NCBI RefSeq assembly: GCF_001552375.1
Contig: NZ_BCRB01000009.1
Span: 1 to 64,000, forward strand
DNA from: Cellulomonas iranensis NBRC 101100 = JCM 18110
Lineage (GTDB): Bacteria; Actinomycetota; Actinomycetes; Actinomycetales; Cellulomonadaceae
Direction: 5' to 3'
DNA: 64,000 nucleotides
Shown here: one piece after another, positions 26,323 through 36,987 of the stretch
Position numbering within the stretch: the stretch's first letter is position 1
Layout: each line of letters opens with the position of its first letter
Made by a program: the position numbers and the translations under genes
Notes under the pieces: model-generated
The model's input: only the letters and a program-made list of their open reading frames with translations
Told to the model about the DNA's origin: nothing
Database searches by the model: none

Positions 26323-29088
26323 TCAGGCCCCCGCCCGCTCGCGGCGGCCACGGACGTCCTCCAGCGACGTGCCGTAGTAGGCCGCGGTCATGATGTCCTT
26401 CATGTCGTCGATCATCGGCATGCGCGGGTTGGCCGGTGCGCACTGGTCCTCGTAGGCGCCCATGGCGACCTCGTCGAGGCGCGACATGAACTCCTGCTCG
26501 TCGACGCCCTGCGCCTGGAACGACGCCGGGATCCCGACCTTGGCGCGCAGCGCCTCGACCGCGATCGCGAACGACTCGACGCCCTCCTCGGGGGTCGACG
26601 CCGGCAGGCCGAGCATCTGCGCGATCGCCGCGAACCGCTCGGGAGCCACGTAGGACTCGTACTTCGGCCAGCTCGTGAGCTTGGTCGGGACGGTGCCGTT
26701 GTAGCGGATCACGTGCGGCAGCAGCGTCGCGTTCGTGCGGCCGTGCACCAGGTGGTACGTCGAGCCGACGACGTGCGCCATGGCGTGCACGATCCCGAGG
26801 AACGCGTTGCCGAACGCCATGCCGGCGATCGTGCCGGCGTTGTGCATCTTGGCGCGCGCGTCCTTGGTGGCCGGGTCGGCCGGGTCGCCGTTCACCGACT
26901 GCGCGAGGTTGTCGAAGATCAGGCGGATCGCCTGCAGCGCCATGCCGTCGGTGAAGTCGTTCGCGTAGACCGCGACGTACGCCTCGATCGCGTGCGTCAG
27001 GGCGTCGAAGCCCGAGTCGGCGGCGAGCGAGCGCGGCATCTTCGACGTGAGCACCGGGTCGATGATCGCGACGGTCGGCGTCAGCGCGTAGTCCGCGAGC
27101 GGGTACTTCTTGCCCGCGTCGGGGTCGGAGATGACGGCGAACGGCGTGACCTCGGCGCCCGTGCCCGACGTGGTCGGGATGCAGACGAGCTTGGCCTGCT
27201 CGCCCAGCGTCGGGAACTTGAACGCGCGCTTGCGGACGTCGAAGAACTTCTGCTTGAGGTCCGAGAACACGATCTCGGGGTGCTCGTACAGCAGCCACAT
27301 GACCTTGGCGGCGTCCATCGGCGAGCCGCCGCCGAGCGCGATGATCGTGTCGGGGCGGAAGTGCCGCATGTTCGCGGCGCCCTTCTGCACGGTCTGCACG
27401 GACGGCTCGGGCTCGACCTCGTCGATGATCTGCACGGCCACGTTGTTCGAGCGGCGGCGCAGCACGTCGAGGACCTTGTCGACGAACCCGAGGGTCGTCA
27501 TGGTCGTGTCGGTGACGATGGTGACGCGCTCGACGTCCGCCATGTCCGCGAGGTAGCGGATGGCGTTCGGCTCGAAGTACGTCTTGGCGGGGACCTTGAA
27601 CCACTGCAAGTTGTTGTTCCTCCGGCCCACGCGCTTGACGTTGATGAGGTTCACCGCCGACACGTTGTTCGACACCGAGTTGTGGCCGTAGGAGCCGCAG
27701 CCCAGGGTCAGCGACGGGATGAAGGCGTTGTAGATGTCGCCGATGCCGCCGAGCGACGACGGCGCGTTGCAGATCACGCGGATGGCCTTGACGCGCTTGC
27801 CGTACTCGATCGTGAGCGCGTCGTCCTGCGTGTGGATCGCGGCCGAGTGGCCGAGGCCGTCGAACTCGACCATCTTCTCGGCGAGGGTCATGCCCTCCTC
27901 GGTGGTGCCGGCGCGCAGCACCGCGAGGACGGGGCACAGCTTCTCGCGCGTGAGGGGCTCGAACGGTCCGACGCCCGAGACCTCGGCGAGGATGATCGAC
28001 GTGTCCGCCGGGACCGTGAAGCCGGCCTGCTCGGCGATCCAGACGGGCGACTTGCCGACGACCGCGGGGTTGAGCTTGGCGCCCGCGCAGTTCTCGCCGC
28101 CGGCCTCGACGCCGAAGATGAACTGCTCGAGCTTGGCCTTCTCGGCGGGCGTCGCGCGGTACGCGTGCAGCCGGGCGAACTCGGCCATGGCGGGGTCGTA
28201 GATCTCGTCGTCCAGGATCACGGCCTGCTCGGACGCGCAGATCACGCCGTTGTCGAACGCCTTGCTGAGCACGATGTCGTTGATCGCGCGGGCCAGCTTG
28301 GCGGTCTTCTCGACGTACGCCGGGACGTTGCCGGCGCCGACGCCCAGGGCGGGCTTGCCGCACGAGTACGCGGCCTTGACCATGGCGTTGCCGCCGGTCG
28401 CGAGGATCGTGGCGACGCCCGGGTGGTTCATGAGGGCGCCGGTCGCGGCGAGCGACGGCAGCTCGACCCACTGGATGCAGTGCTCGGGGGCGCCCGCGGC
28501 GACCGCGGCGTCGCGCACGATGCGCGCGGCGGCGACCGACGACCGCTGCGCGTTCGGGTGGAACGCGAAGATGATCGGGTTGCGGGTCTTGAGCGAGATG
28601 AGCGACTTGAAGATCGCCGTCGAGGTCGGGTTCGTCACGGGCGTGATGCCGGCGATGACGCCGACGGGCTCGGCGATCTCGGTGATGCCGTTGAGCTCGT
28701 CGACGTTGATGACGCCGACGGTCTTGAGGTTGGCCATCGAGTTGGTGACGTGCTCGCACGCGAAGATGTTCTTCACGGCCTTGTCCTCGAAGACGCCGCG
28801 CCCGGTCTCCTCGACCGCGAGCTTGGCGAGCTGGCCGTGCTGGTCGAGCGCCGCGACCGCACCCTTCTTGACGAAGCGGTCGACGTCCTCCTGCGTCATG
28901 GACTCGAACTGCGCGAGCGCCTTGGTGGCGTTGGCGACGAGCTCGTCGATCGCGAGCGCGACCGCGTCGGCCTCGCTGACGCCGAGGGCGGAGCCGGCGG
29001 GCTCCGCGACGGCGGTGGCCGAGGTCGCCTCGGCGGGCGCGTCGGCGGGGGCCTTCGCGCGGGTGCTCTTCTTGGTGGTCTCGGACAC
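26323..29088 (-). CDS. adhE: Bifunctional acetaldehyde-CoA/alcohol dehydrogenase AdhE
   Basis: This 921-residue fermentative enzyme reduces acetyl-CoA to acetaldehyde and then ethanol with NADH. The N-terminal half is a CoA-acylating aldehyde dehydrogenase with the catalytic Cys in NGVICASEQAV. The C-terminal half is an iron-dependent alcohol dehydrogenase with the GGGSPMDAAK NAD motif and the metal-binding helix IVHAMAHVVGSTYH. Length is slightly above the usual 870-890 because of an Ala/Glu-rich N-terminal extension of about 35 residues. GTG at 29088 is preceded by GGGGAG. The presence of AdhE fits a facultative, ethanol-forming Cellulomonas metabolism. AdhE proteins usually form filaments (spirosomes). 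Confidence 0.95.
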   Translation of the reverse strand: MSETTKKSTRAKAPADAPAEATSATAVAEPAGSALGVSEADAVALAIDELVANATKALAQFESMTQEDVDRFVKKGAVAALDQHGQLAKLAVEETGRGVFEDKAVKNIFACEHVTNSMANLKTVGVINVDELNGITEIAEPVGVIAGITPVTNPTSTAIFKSLISLKTRNPIIFAFHPNAQRSSVAAARIVRDAAVAAGAPEHCIQWVELPSLAATGALMNHPGVATILATGGNAMVKAAYSCGKPALGVGAGNVPAYVEKTAKLARAINDIVLSKAFDNGVICASEQAVILDDEIYDPAMAEFARLHAYRATPAEKAKLEQFIFGVEAGGENCAGAKLNPAVVGKSPVWIAEQAGFTVPADTSIILAEVSGVGPFEPLTREKLCPVLAVLRAGTTEEGMTLAEKMVEFDGLGHSAAIHTQDDALTIEYGKRVKAIRVICNAPSSLGGIGDIYNAFIPSLTLGCGSYGHNSVSNNVSAVNLINVKRVGRRNNNLQWFKVPAKTYFEPNAIRYLADMADVERVTIVTDTTMTTLGFVDKVLDVLRRRSNNVAVQIIDEVEPEPSVQTVQKGAANMRHFRPDTIIALGGGSPMDAAKVMWLLYEHPEIVFSDLKQKFFDVRKRAFKFPTLGEQAKLVCIPTTSGTGAEVTPFAVISDPDAGKKYPLADYALTPTVAIIDPVLTSKMPRSLAADSGFDALTHAIEAYVAVYANDFTDGMALQAIRLIFDNLAQSVNGDPADPATKDARAKMHNAGTIAGMAFGNAFLGIVHAMAHVVGSTYHLVHGRTNATLLPHVIRYNGTVPTKLTSWPKYESYVAPERFAAIAQMLGLPASTPEEGVESFAIAVEALRAKVGIPASFQAQGVDEQEFMSRLDEVAMGAYEDQCAPANPRMPMIDDMKDIMTAAYYGTSLEDVRGRRERAGA

Positions 29089-29446
29089 CTTCGACTCCCC
29101 TGGTAGTGGTGAGAAGGGGCGGACGCTGGAGTCGTCCGTCGCTGTCTCCGACGCTAGGGAGAGGGGGTCCCAGATACGTGGGATGAAAGTCCCCGGGGCC
29201 TGTGGACAACTCTCCCGACGGGCCTCCGTCGCGGGTGCGCCGGGACCTGGGTCCCGCCCGGCGCCGCGGGCCTCGGCGCGCGTGCCGCGGGCCCGCACGC
29301 TGCACGGATGACACGTGCGCGACGCCTCGCCTAGCATCGGCCCGACTCGCCGGGGCCGTGCGCGCGACAGGGGACCTCGCCCCGCACCCGGGCTCCGGCA
29401 GTCCGACGCGCCCCGTGCGGGGCGCGCGGGACCCCGGGGACGCACT
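29089..29446. promoter_or_regulatory. Divergent intergenic region between adhE and the first LytTR regulator
   Basis: No gene is seen in these 358 bp. On the minus strand a -10-like TAGCGT (29156-29151) would serve adhE with a short leader. Its -35 region overlaps a TCCCA/TGGGA inverted repeat (29168-29183). On the plus strand TAGCAT at 29332-29337 is a -10 candidate for the regulator gene. No Rex-type (TTGTGAAnnnnnnTTCACAA) site is visible. Confidence 0.45.
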
Positions 29447-30163
29447 GTGATCAGGATCGGCATCGTCGAGGACGACAACGCGTGCGCGACGCGTCTCGTC
29501 GAGCACCTGCGACGGTACGAGCGCGAGCACGGCCACCGGTTCGCCGTCGCGCGCTTCACCGACGGCGCGCAGGCCGTCGCGGCGCACCGCCCGGGTGCGG
29601 TCGACGTGCTGCTGCTCGACGTCGAGATGCCCGCGCTCGACGGCTTCTCCGCGGCCCGCGCGATCCGCGCCGTCGACCCCGACGTGCCGATCGTGTTCGT
29701 CACGCACCTCGCGCAGGCCGCCGCGCGCGGCTACGAGGTCGAGGCCCTGGGCTACGTCGTCAAGCCCGTGCCGTACTTCGCGTTCGCGCAGCAGGTGACG
29801 CGTGCGCTCGCGCGCGTGCGGCGCGACCACGAGGACGCGCTGCTGCTGGCGGTCGACGGCGGCCTCGAACGGGTCCCCGTCGCGGACGTCGTGAGCCTCG
29901 AGAGCGCCCGCAACCGCACGACGGTGCACACGCTCACGGCGCAGCACTCGGTCGTGCGGCCGCTCAAGGCGCTCGAGGCCGCGCTGCCGGGCGCGGGCTT
30001 CGCGCGCGCGGGGGCCGGTGCGGTCGTGCACCTGCGGCACGTGCTGGCCGTGCGCGACGGCGAGGCCGTGCTCGTCGACGGCCGGCGCGTGGCCATCAGC
30101 CGGGCCCGGCGCAAGGCGTTCCTCGCCGCGCTGACCGACCACCTCGGGGCGCGGGCGTCGTGA
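29447..30163 (+). CDS. LytTR-family response regulator
   Basis: This 238-residue protein has an N-terminal receiver (acidic pocket IVEDDN, phospho-acceptor Asp58 in LLLDVEMP, conserved Lys in YVVKPVPYF) and a C-terminal LytTR DNA-binding domain (about 140-238). It is an AgrA/ComE-type regulator that would bind 9-bp direct repeats when phosphorylated by the partner kinase encoded next, with which it overlaps by 4 bp. GTG at 29447 gives the standard receiver start. Its own promoter lacks the tandem repeats found at the other LytTR-linked promoters. Confidence 0.92.
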   Translation: MIRIGIVEDDNACATRLVEHLRRYEREHGHRFAVARFTDGAQAVAAHRPGAVDVLLLDVEMPALDGFSAARAIRAVDPDVPIVFVTHLAQAAARGYEVEALGYVVKPVPYFAFAQQVTRALARVRRDHEDALLLAVDGGLERVPVADVVSLESARNRTTVHTLTAQHSVVRPLKALEAALPGAGFARAGAGAVVHLRHVLAVRDGEAVLVDGRRVAISRARRKAFLAALTDHLGARAS

Positions 30164-31557
30164 TCCTCGCCCCCCTGGTCGACGCCCTCGCGGACGTCCC
30201 TCCCGACATCCCGCGCGTCCTCACCGGTCTCGCCGAGTGGCTCGCGTGCGTCGTGTACGTGCTGCTGCGCCGGCGCCGCTGGCCGTGGTCGCGGTTCGTG
30301 GTGCTCGCCGTCGCGGCGCTCGCGGTGCAGGTCGGCGTGCAGGTCGGCGCCGGGCGCCTGCCGCTCGGTCTGTGGACCGTGGGCATGGCCGCCGCGGTCG
30401 CCGCGATGTACGGGTTCATCGTGTCGGCCGCGAAGGTGTCGGCGCGCGACGCCGGGTACTTCACGGCACGCGCGCTCGTGCTCGCCGAGCTCGTGGCGGC
30501 GCTGCACTGGCAGATGCACGTGTTCTTCTTCGTGCCCGAGGGGCGCGACGGCAGCGTGTGGTCCACGGGGTTCTTCGTGCTGGTGTACGCGGCGGCGTTC
30601 GCGGGCGCCTACGTCGCGGAGGCGCGGCACTTCCGGTCGCGGCAGTCGCTCGACGTCACGTCGGGCGAGCTCGCGTCGACCGTCGCGATCGCGCTCGTGA
30701 CGTTCTTCATGAGCAACATCAGCTTCCTCAACGCGAACACGCCGTTCTCGGGCCGCCTCGGCCCCGAGATCTCGTACATCCGTACGCTCGTCGACCTGTG
30801 CGGCTTCGTCGCGCTGTACGCGCAGCAGGGGCAGCGGCTGCAGCAGCGGGCGCGCGCCGAGGTGCGCGCGGTCGACGAGATGCTGCGCCGCCAGCACGAG
30901 CAGTACCTGCAGTCCAAGCGCAGCATCGAGGTCGTCAACCGCAAGTACCACGACCTCAAGCACCAGATCGCGGTGATCCGCGCCGAGGACGACGACGACC
31001 GGCGCAGGTCCTACCTCGACGACCTCGACGCGAGCATCTCGGGCTACGCGCGGCAGGCCGACACGGGCAACGGCGTGCTCGACGTCGTGCTGACGACCAA
31101 GAGCCTGGAGTGCGCCGAGCGCGGCATCACGCTCACGTACGTCGTGGACGGCGCGGCGCTCGACTTCGTCTCGACCATGGACCTCGCGGCGCTGTTCGGC
31201 AACGCGCTCGACAACGCGATCGACGGGGCCGCGGCCGTGCCCGCGACCGACCAGCGCCTGGTGAAGGTCGCGGTGTACGCGCGCGACCGGTTCGTGCTGC
31301 TGTCGTTCGAGAACTACTTCACCGGCGAGCTGCGCACCGAGGACGGCGACATCGTCACGCGCCGCGCCGACCGCACGCGCCACGGCTACGGCCTGAAGTC
31401 GATCCGGCACACGGCCGAGAAGTACGACGGCTCCATGACGGTCAACACCGAGGGCGGCTGGTTCGTGCTGCGCATCCTGCTGCCCGTGCCGCAGGACGCA
31501 CCCGCGCGACGCCCCTCGCGCCCCCGCCCGCGCGCCGCGGTCGAGCCGACCCCGTGA
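30160..31557 (+). CDS. GHKL-type membrane sensor histidine kinase, partner of the LytTR regulator
   Basis: The 465-residue kinase has about six membrane helices in residues 1-210, then a coiled-coil (RAVDEMLRRQHEQYLQSK) leading to the phospho-acceptor His264 (YHDLKHQIAV). A GHKL ATPase domain follows, with N-box FGNALDNAIDGA and the G-box-like HGYGLKSI. It is AgrC/ComD-like: such kinases often sense peptides at the membrane, but no peptide gene is seen here. It overlaps the regulator stop (GTGA) and is therefore translationally coupled. It faces the glf gene convergently. Confidence 0.9.
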   Translation: MILAPLVDALADVPPDIPRVLTGLAEWLACVVYVLLRRRRWPWSRFVVLAVAALAVQVGVQVGAGRLPLGLWTVGMAAAVAAMYGFIVSAAKVSARDAGYFTARALVLAELVAALHWQMHVFFFVPEGRDGSVWSTGFFVLVYAAAFAGAYVAEARHFRSRQSLDVTSGELASTVAIALVTFFMSNISFLNANTPFSGRLGPEISYIRTLVDLCGFVALYAQQGQRLQQRARAEVRAVDEMLRRQHEQYLQSKRSIEVVNRKYHDLKHQIAVIRAEDDDDRRRSYLDDLDASISGYARQADTGNGVLDVVLTTKSLECAERGITLTYVVDGAALDFVSTMDLAALFGNALDNAIDGAAAVPATDQRLVKVAVYARDRFVLLSFENYFTGELRTEDGDIVTRRADRTRHGYGLKSIRHTAEKYDGSMTVNTEGGWFVLRILLPVPQDAPARRPSRPRPRAAVEPTP

Positions 31558-31568
31558 GGGCGGCGCGC

Positions 31569-32774
<1,206 letters not shown>

Positions 32775-32818
32775 CTAGGCCGGGGTCGCGGCTGCCCCGG
32801 GCGCGCCCGGCGCGGGCG

Positions 32819-32887
32819 ACCGAACGGCCACGGGATCCGACGGATCGTGCGACCCGGGCACCCCGGTGCGGCGTGCGGTGGTTGCGT
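32819..32887 (+). promoter_or_regulatory. LytTR-type tandem repeat and promoter of the orphan LytTR regulator
   Basis: ACCGAACGG (32819-32827) and ACGGATCGT (32840-32848) are 9-mers 21 bp apart. They lie 33 bp before a degenerate -10 TTGCGT (32882-32887). The 18 bp from 32837 match 37006-37023, upstream of the permuted GH3 gene, at 16 positions. This suggests autoregulation. Confidence 0.55.
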
Positions 32888-32974
32888 GGTGGACGCCCGC
32901 GCCGAGCGCCGCCGCGGGCCGGCGGGACCCCGGCAGGCGGGTGCGGCCGCGACCGGCGAGGGAGGACCCCACCC

Positions 32975-33697
32975 GTGGACGGCGTGACCTACATCGGCGT
33001 GGTCGACGACGACCCGCACTCGCGCGCGACGGTCGTCGCGCACCTCCAGCGGTACGAGGAGGAGCACGGCGTCGAGTTCTCGGTGCGCACGTTCTCGGAC
33101 GGCGCGCAGCTCACGCGCGGCTACCGCGCCGACTTCGACGTGCTGTTCCTCGACGTCGAGATGGCGCGCATGGACGGGTTCGAGACCGCGCACGCGGTGC
33201 GCGCGCTCGACGACCGCGTCGTCATCGTGTTCATCACGCGCATGGCGCAGATGGCGATCAAGGGCTACGAGGTCGACGCGCTGAGCTACCTCGTCAAGCC
33301 CGTGCCGTACTTCGCGTTCTCGCAGGAGCTCGCGAGGTCCCTGCAGCGCGTGCGGCGCACGCAGTCGGAGGGCGTCATGCTCCCGGTCGCGGGCGGCACG
33401 GCGCGCGTCGACGTCGCGGACATCGTGTACGTCGAGAGCATCAAGCACCGCATCGTCGTGCACGCGATCGGGCGGAAGTACGCGTTCACGGGGACCCTCA
33501 AGGCGATCGAGGAGCAGCTCGCGGGGCAGGGGTTCTTCCGCAGCAACAACTGCTACCTGGTGAACCTGCGGCACGTGCACGCCGTGCGGCAGTCGACGTC
33601 GGTGATGCTCGGCGGCGACGAGCTGCAGATCAGCCGCGCCCGCAAGCGCGCGTTCCTCGACGCGATGGCGGACCACCTCGGCGGCCGCGTGCCGTGA
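32975..33697 (+). CDS. Second (orphan) LytTR-family response regulator
   Basis: The 240-residue protein has the same layout as the regulator at 29447, with receiver pocket VVDDDP, phospho-Asp60 in LFLDVEMARMDG and YLVKPVPYFAF. The LytTR domain includes YVESIKHRIVVHAIG and NCYLVNLRHVHAV. GGAGG at 32961 lies 9 bp before GTG 32975. No kinase gene is adjacent; the GHKL kinase 1.4 kb away may serve both regulators. Its own promoter and the promoters of the next GH3 lipoprotein gene and of the permuted GH3 gene carry LytTR-type tandem repeats, so this is the likely local activator. Confidence 0.9.
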   Translation: MDGVTYIGVVDDDPHSRATVVAHLQRYEEEHGVEFSVRTFSDGAQLTRGYRADFDVLFLDVEMARMDGFETAHAVRALDDRVVIVFITRMAQMAIKGYEVDALSYLVKPVPYFAFSQELARSLQRVRRTQSEGVMLPVAGGTARVDVADIVYVESIKHRIVVHAIGRKYAFTGTLKAIEEQLAGQGFFRSNNCYLVNLRHVHAVRQSTSVMLGGDELQISRARKRAFLDAMADHLGGRVP

Positions 33698-33716
33698 CCT
33701 GCCCGTGACCTGAGGG

Positions 33717-33785
33717 ACTGTTCGTGCACGCAAAGCGACGGTCCGTGTAGGGGCACGGTCCGTCGCCACGGTCGCTGCCTAGCGT
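33717..33785 (+). promoter_or_regulatory. LytTR-type tandem repeat and promoter of the GH3 lipoprotein gene
   Basis: ACTGTTCGT (33717-33725) and ACGGTCCGT (33738-33746) are separated by 12 bp. The -10 TAGCGT (33780-33785) follows after 33 bp, and no recognisable -35 exists, as expected for an activator-dependent promoter. A further ACGGTCCGT copy lies at 33755-33763, over the -35 region. Confidence 0.65.
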
Positions 33786-33931
33786 GAACGCGCCGGCCAC
33801 GGGACCACGACGTCCCGGGCGGCGACGGGTTCGCGAGTGCGCCGCGCGTGCACCGGCTCAGCGGTCCCACCCCGACGACGGGGCGGTGACGACGGGCGCG
33901 GGCGGGGCCACGAGACGACAAGGGAAGGTCG

Positions 33932-36331
33932 ATGAAGACAACGAGTACGGCGCGGGTCGCCGCCAGCCGGTCGGCACGCCTCACGAGCGCCGCGCTGGTC
34001 GCGGGCCTCACGCTCACGGGCCTGGCGGCGTGCACCGCCGGCGACACCGACGACAAGGGCGCGTCCGCCGACGAGTTCACGACGCGCGAGGTGTCGGACG
34101 GCAAGACGACGTTCGTCGTCGTCGACAACCCGGGCGACGCCCCGACGCTCTCCTACGGCGCGGACAGCGACGTCGAGCTCCTCTCGGAGGACGTCGACGG
34201 CGCGAAGGTCGCGTTCAAGGACATGAACGGCAACGGCGAGCTGGACGCGTGGGAGGACTGGCGCAAGTCCCCGCAGGAGCGCGCCGCCGCCCTCGCCGAG
34301 GACCTGACGATCGAGCAGATCGCCGGCCTCATGCTCTTCAGCTCGCACGAGCGCTCGCAGGCCGACGGCCTCACCGACGCGCAGAAGGAGTACCTGACGG
34401 ACTCCCACCTGCGCAACGTGCTGCACGCGGGCCCGAGCGACGTCACGGCGACCGTCACGTGGGCGAACCAGATGCAGGCGTTCGCCGAGTCGCTCGCGTC
34501 CGAGGGCGAGCCGTACGTGCCCGTCAACTTCGCGTCCGACCCGCGCTCGACCGCCGGCTCCGGCGGTTACAACGCCGAGGGTGACGACATCTCCCGCTGG
34601 CCGTCGAACCTGGGCCTCGCGGCCACGTTCGACGTCGAGCACATGGACGAGTTCGCGCAGATGTCGTCCGCGGAGTACCGCGCGCTCGGCATCACCACGG
34701 CCCTGAGCCCGCAGATCGACCTCGCGACCGAGCCGCGCTGGCTGCGCGTCGGCGGTACGTTCGGCGAGGACGTCGACCAGAACACCGAGCTCGCCGCGGC
34801 CTACGTCGACGGCTACCAGAGCACGCGCGGCCAGGACGGCTGGGGCTTCGAGTCCGTCAACGCGATGATCAAGCACTGGGCTGGCGACGGTCCGGGCGAG
34901 GGTGGCCGCGAGGCCCACACCAACGCCGGCAAGTACGGCGTCTACCCGGGCGGCAACTTCGAGGCGCACACCAAGGCGTTCCTCGGGTCGCTCGACTCGG
35001 CCGCCGTCATGACGGCGTACTCGATCGCGCTGGACGGCGACGGCGAGCCGCTGTTCGGCGAGCGCCTGGGCACGGCGTACGACCACGGCCGCATGGACCT
35101 GCTCCGCAAGGACAACGGGTACGAGGGCGTCGTCGTCACCGACTGGGGCGTCACGTCGAGCTACCTCGACCCCGAGAAGCCGTTCGGCATGGGCTGGGGC
35201 GCCGAGGACCTCACCGACGAGCAGCGTCACTACGAGGTGCTGCGCACGGGCCACGACATGTTCGGCGGCAACAACAAGGTCGAGCCGGTGCTGGCCGCGC
35301 ACGAGATGTGGCAGAAGGACTTCGAGGCCGGCACCAACGACGTGGACGCGGACACCCGCTTCCGCGAGTCGGGCAAGCGCATCCTCACGATGTTCTTCCA
35401 GCCGGGCCTGTACGAGAACGCGTACCTCGACCTCGACGAGTCCAAGAAGGTCCTCGCGAGCGACGACAAGGTCGAGGCCGGCTACGCCGCGCAGCTCGAC
35501 TCGGTGGTCATGCTGAAGAACGACGGCAGCACGATCGCGAAGTCCGACGCCGCCGCGTGGAAGGACAAGAAGGTCTACATCCCGCGGTCGTACAACATCG
35601 GCTTCGCGGGCGCGTTCGGCCCGGCCGAGTACAAGGAGGCCCCCGGGCTCACGCTCGAGGTCGCCGAGGAGCTGTTCGGCGAGGTCGTCACCGACGAGGC
35701 CGAGCTCGACGCCGACGGCAAGGTCGTGAGCTACACCGCGCCCGACCTGTCCGACGTGGACCTCGTCCTGGTCGGCATGGCCAGCCCCGACAACGGCGGC
35801 AACTTCTCGAACATCGGCCACGACGTCGAGAACGACACGTGGTACCCGCTGTCGCTGCAGTACCGCCCGTACACGGCCGACGGCCCGCACGTCCGCCAGA
35901 CGTCGATCGGCGGCGACATCCTGCCCGACGGCACGAAGCAGAACCGCTCGTACTTCGGCAACACCTCGAAGATCGCGAACGAGTCCGACCTCGACGCGTT
36001 CGAGCGCGCCACGGCCGCCGTCGCGGCGTCCGGCAAGGAGATCCCCGTGATCACCGTGCTCAAGGCGATCAACCCGGTCGTCCCGGCCGAGTTCGAGGCC
36101 GCGTCCGACGCGATCGTCGTCGGGTTCGGCACGAGCGACAAGGCGCTCCTCGAGGTCGCGCTCGGGCTCCACGAGCCCGCCGGCCGCCTGCCGATCCAGT
36201 TCCCCCAGGACATGGACACGGTCGAGGCGCAGCAGGAGGACGTCAGCAAGGACATGACGCCCTACACCGACGCGTCGGGCAACACGTACGACTACGGCTT
36301 CGGCCTGAACTTCGCGGGCCCGATCGGCTGA
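33932..36331 (+). CDS. GH3 beta-glucosidase-like lipoprotein
   Basis: The 799-residue exported GH3 enzyme starts at ATG with GGAAGG upstream. A lipoprotein signal with lipobox GLAAC (Cys34) would tether it to the outer face of the membrane. The barrel domain contains the substrate-binding KHWAGDGPGEGGREAH region and the nucleophile Asp404 in VVVTDWGV. The second alpha/beta sandwich domain follows, ending in YDYGFGLNF. The organisation resembles exo-acting beta-glucosidases, but the true substrate is not given by sequence. Given the neighbours (glf, GT2, GtrA), a surface glycan is at least as likely as cellulose fragments. A LytTR-type activator site lies upstream, and a hairpin at 36344-36380 follows. 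Confidence 0.9.
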   Translation: MKTTSTARVAASRSARLTSAALVAGLTLTGLAACTAGDTDDKGASADEFTTREVSDGKTTFVVVDNPGDAPTLSYGADSDVELLSEDVDGAKVAFKDMNGNGELDAWEDWRKSPQERAAALAEDLTIEQIAGLMLFSSHERSQADGLTDAQKEYLTDSHLRNVLHAGPSDVTATVTWANQMQAFAESLASEGEPYVPVNFASDPRSTAGSGGYNAEGDDISRWPSNLGLAATFDVEHMDEFAQMSSAEYRALGITTALSPQIDLATEPRWLRVGGTFGEDVDQNTELAAAYVDGYQSTRGQDGWGFESVNAMIKHWAGDGPGEGGREAHTNAGKYGVYPGGNFEAHTKAFLGSLDSAAVMTAYSIALDGDGEPLFGERLGTAYDHGRMDLLRKDNGYEGVVVTDWGVTSSYLDPEKPFGMGWGAEDLTDEQRHYEVLRTGHDMFGGNNKVEPVLAAHEMWQKDFEAGTNDVDADTRFRESGKRILTMFFQPGLYENAYLDLDESKKVLASDDKVEAGYAAQLDSVVMLKNDGSTIAKSDAAAWKDKKVYIPRSYNIGFAGAFGPAEYKEAPGLTLEVAEELFGEVVTDEAELDADGKVVSYTAPDLSDVDLVLVGMASPDNGGNFSNIGHDVENDTWYPLSLQYRPYTADGPHVRQTSIGGDILPDGTKQNRSYFGNTSKIANESDLDAFERATAAVAASGKEIPVITVLKAINPVVPAEFEAASDAIVVGFGTSDKALLEVALGLHEPAGRLPIQFPQDMDTVEAQQEDVSKDMTPYTDASGNTYDYGFGLNFAGPIG

Positions 36332-36343
36332 CCCGCGCACCGT

Positions 36344-36380
36344 CCGGGCCGGTCGGCGACCACGTCGTCGACCGGCCCGG
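36344..36380 (+). terminator. Terminator-like hairpin after the GH3 lipoprotein gene
   Basis: Twelve-bp perfect arms (CCGGGCCGGTCG and its complement) with a 13-nt loop, 12 bp after the stop codon. Confidence 0.7.
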
Positions 36381-36471
36381 GCACCGCACCGGCGGGCGTC
36401 CTGGGGACACCGACCGGTGCGGGCCTGGGCCGCGGGGTGGGCTCGCGGCCGGAACCCACGAAGGAGCAGAA

Positions 36472-36888
36472 GTGAAGCGGAACAAGGTGCTGCACACCGG
36501 GCTCGGCCTGCTGGTCGCCGCGACGGGCGTCTTCGGCCTCGCGGCCTGCGGCAACGACGACGGCGGCAGCCAGGACTCCGGCACGTCGGACAGCGCCGCG
36601 GCCGAGGTCGACGTCAAGGACGACCTCGAGAACGCGCGCAAGGCCGTCGCCGACGCGCTCGCCGAGGACGACTCGTGGGCGCAGATCATGCTCGCGAGCG
36701 ACGTCGACGCGCCGACCGTGAAGTACGGCCTGCTGGTCGTGCCCTACTCCTACTCGGACGCCGCCTCGCGCGTGCAGGGCACCATCACGATCACCGACGG
36801 CAAGTACACGATCGACGCCGACTCGGCCGCGACGGGCGACACCTGGCGCATCGACCAGGACGGCAAGATCACCGAGGTCTCGGAGTAA
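36472..36888 (+). CDS. Small lipoprotein of unknown function
   Basis: GTG at 36472 with AAGGAG 5 bp upstream gives 138 residues. The lipobox is GLAAC (Cys26), followed by an Asp/Ser/Gly-rich spacer and a small mixed domain (residues 42-138) ending in a YTIDADSA...TWRIDQDGKI pattern that looks like a beta-sandwich edge. No family is recognised. It lies between two exported GH3 enzymes and is bracketed by terminator hairpins, so it may be partly expressed by read-through. A helper role for the neighbouring enzymes is only a contextual guess. Confidence 0.75.
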   Translation: MKRNKVLHTGLGLLVAATGVFGLAACGNDDGGSQDSGTSDSAAAEVDVKDDLENARKAVADALAEDDSWAQIMLASDVDAPTVKYGLLVVPYSYSDAASRVQGTITITDGKYTIDADSAATGDTWRIDQDGKITEVSE

Positions 36889-36896
36889 GGACCCCC

Positions 36897-36923
36897 GCCG
36901 GCCCGCCCACCGGGCGGGCCGGC
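36897..36923 (+). terminator. Terminator-like hairpin after the small lipoprotein gene
   Basis: Twelve-bp perfect arms (GCCGGCCCGCCC and its complement) with a 3-nt loop directly after the stop. Confidence 0.75.
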
Positions 36924-36987
36924 CTCCGTGCGCGCGCCAGGACGGCGCCGCACCCCGCGCACGAGCACGCCGACGGCCCCGTGGACG

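Noticed and set aside
29281-29340. LytTR tandem repeat at the promoter of the first regulator-kinase pair
   Set aside because: The 9-mers expected 32-33 bp before the TAGCAT box do not match the pattern, so this promoter is not included in the proposed regulon.
29089-29446. Rex redox-sensor operator upstream of adhE
   Set aside because: No TTGTGAA/TTCACAA-like dyad is present; only a short TCCCA/TGGGA repeat is seen.
436-31557. Very long open frames antisense or out of frame to real genes (for example at 472-2460, 3295-5700, 25532-30142)
   Set aside because: They mirror real genes, are Arg/Ala/Pro-rich low-complexity sequence without domains, and arise from high G+C at third codon positions.
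33755-33776. Additional ACGGTCCGT/ACGGTCGCT copies as a second LytTR site
   Set aside because: Their spacing (17 and 13 bp) does not fit the 21-bp period, so they are mentioned but not counted as a paired site.
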